In this document: positions 5,523-8,659 of the stretch, in pieces | How the letters are laid out: each line of letters starts with the position of its first letter | Numbering within the stretch: the stretch's first letter is position 1 | NCBI GenBank assembly: GCA_041743835.1 | Contig: JBGTLW010000002.1 | Coordinates: 1-8,659 of the forward strand | Source of the DNA: JBGTLW01 sp041743835 | GTDB lineage: Bacteria > Planctomycetota > Phycisphaerae > Phycisphaerales > Phycisphaeraceae | Direction: 5' to 3' | Length of the DNA: 8,659 bases | The notes under the pieces: model-generated | What the model saw: the letters and a program-made list of their open reading frames with translations, nothing else | Told to the model about the DNA's origin: nothing | The model's database searches: none | Position numbers and translations under genes: made by a program

Positions 5523-8500
5523 ATGGCCAAGCAAACCAAACAAGCCAAGTTCGTCCACCTCCACCTGCACAGCATGTACTCCCTGCTCGACGGGGGGAAT
5601 CGCATCGACAAGCTCATCGCCCGCGTCAAGGAGCTTGGCATGGACGCGGTCGCGGTGACCGACCACGGCAACCTGTTCGGGGCGGTGGAGTTCTACACCA
5701 AGGCCAAAGAAGCCGGCATCAAGCCCATCCTCGGGATCGAAGCCTACATCGCCACCGACCTCAATGGCAAGCCCTCCGACCGCACCAGCAGGGAGTTCAC
5801 CGGCGTGTCCGACGGCGGGTTCCACCTCGTGCTGCTCGCGGAGAACAACACCGGCTGGCGCAACCTGCTCAAGCTCTCATCCGACAGCTACATCAACGGC
5901 TTCTACTTCAAGCCACGCATGGACAAGACCACCCTCCAGCAGTGGCACGAGGGGCTGATCGCGATCAACGGGCACCTCGGCTCGTCCATCGCGCATCACC
6001 TGGTCGAGTACGACAAGACCCAGAACCAGGCCCACTTCGAGGCCGCGCGAAAAGAAGCCATCTGGCACCGCGACCTGTTCGGCAAGAACGCCGAGGGCCA
6101 GCCCCGCTTCTACCTCGAGTTGCAGTCCCACGAGGAGAAGCTGCAAGACAAGATCAACCCGTACATCGTGCAGCTCGCCCGCGAGCTGGACATCCCGCTG
6201 GTCTGCGACAACGACGCCCACTTCCTCACCGCCGATGACTGGGACGCGCACGACACGCTGTGCTGCATCTCGATGGTCAAGCTCAAGACCGACGACAACC
6301 GGCTCCACTACCCGCGTGACCTGTATGTGAAGTCGCCGGAGCAGATGAGCAGGCGCTTCATCGACGAGTTGAACCTGCCCGAGGCCATCGAAAACACACA
6401 ACGCATCGCCGACCGCTGCAACGTCGAGATCGATTTCAACGCGAACCACGCGCCCGTCGTGAAGATCAAGACGGACCTGCCCGCGCTCCCGACCGATTCG
6501 AAGAAGGCTCTGAAGATCATCGACGGCTTCTCCAAGCGGTGCGAGCACCCCGTGGGTTCGACCGAGTGGTACAAGGCGTTTTGCGCCACGATCCGCGTCC
6601 AGCCGTTCAACAGCGAGGTCGATGACGACTCACCCGACGACCTTAAGGAACAGTGCGACGGGGCGCTTCGGCTGCTGACAGAAGCCGGGGCGATCTGGCG
6701 GTACGGCATGCCCCAGAGCGCGCGTGGCGGCGTCACCGACGAAAAGCGCGCCCGCATGGACCGCGAGTTGCAGGTCCTCAAAGACAAGCTCATCTCCGCG
6801 TATTTCATGATCGTGTGGGACTTTGTCAACGAGGCCCGGCGACGCGATATCCCCGTCAACGCGCGTGGCTCGGGTGTCGGCACGATGACCGGCTACTGCC
6901 TCGGGCTCTCCAACGCCTGCCCCGTCGAGTTCGGCCTGCTCTTCGAGCGATTCACCGACCCCGATCGTACCGAGTACCCCGACATCGACATCGACATGTG
7001 CCAGGACGGGCGGAGCGACCTCATCGCCTACGTCCGACAGAAGTTTGGCCACGTGGCCCAGATCATCACCTTCGGCACGCTCAAGGCCCGGGCCGCGATC
7101 CGCGACGTCGGGCGCGTGTTGGACATGCCCTTACAGGAGGTCAACCGCGTCTGCCAATTGATCGGCGACGGGCTGGGCACCACGCTCGACAAAGCCCCGC
7201 AGCAGGAGCCGGACCTCCGCAAGCTGCTCGATGACTCGCCCACCCACCGGGCGATGTACGACACCGCGATCCGGCTTGAGGGCCTGGCCCGACACGCCGG
7301 CGTCCATGCCGCGGGTGTCATCGTCGCCACCCAGCCGCTGGAAAACATCGTCCCGCTGTATCAACCGGCCGGCACCGACCAGATCGTCACCCAGTGGGAT
7401 GGCCCCACCTGCGAGAAGGTCGGCCTGCTGAAGATGGACTTCCTCGGCCTGCGCACCCTCTCGATCATCGAACGCGCCAAGCTGCTGATCCGCCAGACGC
7501 TGGATGAACAGACGATCCGCGACACCGTCCGGCGTGATATGGCGGATCGCGGATCGCGGATCGTGGATGGAAAAACCGACGCCTCCGATCCATCCGCCAT
7601 CCCACATCCGCCATCCGCCATCGACACCGATCCCCTCGACCTCGACCGGCTCCAATACAACGACGCCATGGTGCTCGACCTCTTCGCCCGCGGTGAAACC
7701 GCGGGCGTGTTCCAGTTCGAGTCCGGCGGGATGCGCAATCTGCTGATGGCGATGAAGCCCGACCGGTTGGAAGACCTTATCGCCGCTAACGCGCTCTATC
7801 GGCCCGGCCCGATGGAGCTGATCCCCAACTACAACAACCGCAAGCACGGCCGCGAAGCCGTGCCCAAGCTCCACGACATCGTGGACCGCCTGACCTCCGA
7901 GACCTACGGCATCATGGTCTATCAGGAGCAGGTCATGCAGGTGCTCAACCAGCTCGGCGGCATCCCGCTCCGCGAGGCGTATTCGATCATCAAGGCGATC
8001 GGCAAGAAGAAGGAAAAGACGATCAATGCCGCGCGCGAGGACTTCGTCAAAGGCGCGGACAGGCAAGGCGTCGGCAGCAAGCAGGCGACCGATCTGTTTG
8101 ACCTGATCCTTAAGTTCGCGGGCTACGGCTTCAACAAGTCGCACTCCACCGGCTACGCGATCATCGCGTACCAGACGGCCTACCTCAAGACGTACTTCCC
8201 CGTCCAATACATGGCCGCGCTACTGACCTACGAATCGGTCAGCACGGACAAGGTCGTCGAGTATATGGACGAGTGCGCTCATGTGCTGCGGCCCAACGGC
8301 ACACGGGGCATCGAGGTCAAGCCGCCGGACATCAACCTCTCGGACGTCGGCTTCACCGTCGTCTTCTCGCACGGCGAGACGCGCGACGCGGCGCACGGGC
8401 ACATCCGCTTCGGGCTCTCGGCTGTCAAGGGCGTCGGCGAGAAGGCGATCCGCGCGGTGCAGGAGGAGCGGCAGAAGAACGGGCCCTTCCGCAGCCTGCA

Positions 8501-8659
8501 CGATTTCTGCGAGCGTGCCGACCTGCGTGCGGTGAACCGCGCGACGATTGAAGCGCTGATTAAGTGCGGCGCGTTCGACAGTGTGCACGGGATGGAGAAG
8601 CGTGCGGCCCTGTGCGAAGCGCTGGAGGGCGCGATGCGGGCCGGGCAGCGGGCCGCGAG
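5523..8659 (+). CDS. dnaE: DNA polymerase III alpha subunit, 3' end beyond the window
   Basis: An uninterrupted frame of 1045 codons runs off the right edge; it is the replicative polymerase catalytic subunit. The PHP domain covers about residues 10-280, with VHLHLHSMYSLLDG (11-24), TDHGN (46-50), GIEAY (71-75) and NDAH (230-233). The polymerase core carries the catalytic aspartates: Asp489 and Asp491 in PDIDIDM and Asp639 in KMDFLGLRTL. Later landmarks are FNKSHSTGY in the fingers and a helix-hairpin-helix LSAVKGVGEKA (965-975). The C-terminal OB fold and clamp/tau-binding parts are expected beyond the edge. An in-frame TGA at 5469, with no other ATG after it, fixes ATG 5523 as the start. 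The only Shine-Dalgarno candidate, AGGA at 5507, is weak. Residues 673-700 are encoded by a palindromic repeat not expected in DnaE. The nucleotide-binding loop reads VNARGSGVGT (445-454), unlike the usual GPGRGSxAGS. It is DnaE1-like rather than PolC, since the PHP domain is N-terminal and not split by an exonuclease domain. Confidence 0.95.
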   Translation, partial: MAKQTKQAKFVHLHLHSMYSLLDGGNRIDKLIARVKELGMDAVAVTDHGNLFGAVEFYTKAKEAGIKPILGIEAYIATDLNGKPSDRTSREFTGVSDGGFHLVLLAENNTGWRNLLKLSSDSYINGFYFKPRMDKTTLQQWHEGLIAINGHLGSSIAHHLVEYDKTQNQAHFEAARKEAIWHRDLFGKNAEGQPRFYLELQSHEEKLQDKINPYIVQLARELDIPLVCDNDAHFLTADDWDAHDTLCCISMVKLKTDDNRLHYPRDLYVKSPEQMSRRFIDELNLPEAIENTQRIADRCNVEIDFNANHAPVVKIKTDLPALPTDSKKALKIIDGFSKRCEHPVGSTEWYKAFCATIRVQPFNSEVDDDSPDDLKEQCDGALRLLTEAGAIWRYGMPQSARGGVTDEKRARMDRELQVLKDKLISAYFMIVWDFVNEARRRDIPVNARGSGVGTMTGYCLGLSNACPVEFGLLFERFTDPDRTEYPDIDIDMCQDGRSDLIAYVRQKFGHVAQIITFGTLKARAAIRDVGRVLDMPLQEVNRVCQLIGDGLGTTLDKAPQQEPDLRKLLDDSPTHRAMYDTAIRLEGLARHAGVHAAGVIVATQPLENIVPLYQPAGTDQIVTQWDGPTCEKVGLLKMDFLGLRTLSIIERAKLLIRQTLDEQTIRDTVRRDMADRGSRIVDGKTDASDPSAIPHPPSAIDTDPLDLDRLQYNDAMVLDLFARGETAGVFQFESGGMRNLLMAMKPDRLEDLIAANALYRPGPMELIPNYNNRKHGREAVPKLHDIVDRLTSETYGIMVYQEQVMQVLNQLGGIPLREAYSIIKAIGKKKEKTINAAREDFVKGADRQGVGSKQATDLFDLILKFAGYGFNKSHSTGYAIIAYQTAYLKTYFPVQYMAALLTYESVSTDKVVEYMDECAHVLRPNGTRGIEVKPPDINLSDVGFTVVFSHGETRDAAHGHIRFGLSAVKGVGEKAIRAVQEERQKNGPFRSLHDFCERADLRAVNRATIEALIKCGAFDSVHGMEKRAALCEALEGAMRAGQRAA
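7539..7621. repeat. Inverted heptamer-repeat element inside dnaE
   Basis: Two 32-base arms, 7539-7570 and 7590-7621, are inverted copies that match at 26 of 32 positions around a 19-base spacer. Each arm consists of about four GCGGAT-type heptamers (left arm mostly CGCGGAT, right arm on its complement mostly GGCGGAT). The element is in frame and stop-free in dnaE, adding 28 Ala/Asp/Pro/Ser-rich residues (673-700) between the DFLGLRT segment and the GVFQFES segment. It resembles dispersed GGAT-rich palindromic repeats seen between genes in other GC-rich bacteria; membership in a specific family is inference. Confidence 0.8.

Noticed and set aside
5468..6238. 256-codon plus-strand frame across the dnaE start
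   Set aside because: It overlaps the PHP-domain coding sequence in another frame, and its product is Arg/Pro/Gln-rich shadow sequence.
7539..7621. CRISPR array or intein in dnaE
   Set aside because: Heptamers are directly abutted and inverted, with no spacer-repeat pattern; the 28 encoded residues are far too few for an intein and carry no splicing motifs.
7131..8207. 358-codon open frame on the minus strand
   Set aside because: It lies antisense to well-conserved DnaE sequence in a GC-rich gene, where antisense frames stay open by codon bias; its product has no recognisable motifs.

Overview
The window is about 65% GC and gene-dense, with strong G/C preference at third codon positions. The style of its proteins suggests a planctomycete-like bacterium, possibly class Phycisphaerae: a membrane-anchored tandem FKBP, a stand-alone cytidylate-kinase-like protein, a sugar-phosphate isomerase/epimerase, and a DnaE with an intact PHP domain. 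Several genes lack a clear Shine-Dalgarno. The taxonomic call is inference; no rRNA or marker search was possible.

Layout: (1) 2-91, C-terminal tail of an unrecognised protein. (2) 123-1523, membrane-anchored tandem FKBP-type prolyl isomerase. (3) 1646-2461, cytidylate-kinase-like protein behind an extended -10 promoter. (4) 2462-2624, intergenic region with a strong stem-loop. (5) 2625-3560 and 3581-4543, a probable two-gene operon: TIM-barrel sugar-phosphate isomerase/epimerase and D-2-hydroxyacid dehydrogenase. (6) 4544-4633, between convergent genes, a compact palindromic element that can fold as a three-way junction followed by a 15-bp tandem repeat. (7) 4634-5269 on the minus strand, adenylate kinase with a four-cysteine lid. 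(8) 5270-5522, divergent promoter region. (9) 5523 to the window end, DNA polymerase III alpha subunit (dnaE), 3' truncated by the window edge.

Most genes are housekeeping or central metabolism. The isomerase/dehydrogenase pair looks like a small sugar- or hydroxyacid-processing unit. adk and dnaE share one divergent control region. I see no complete mobile element, CRISPR array, tRNA or rRNA, and no convincing new multigene system. The least ordinary signals are a palindromic array of heptamers lying in frame inside dnaE, the three-way-junction element at 4552-4605, and the FKBP domains with complementary losses of active-site residues.
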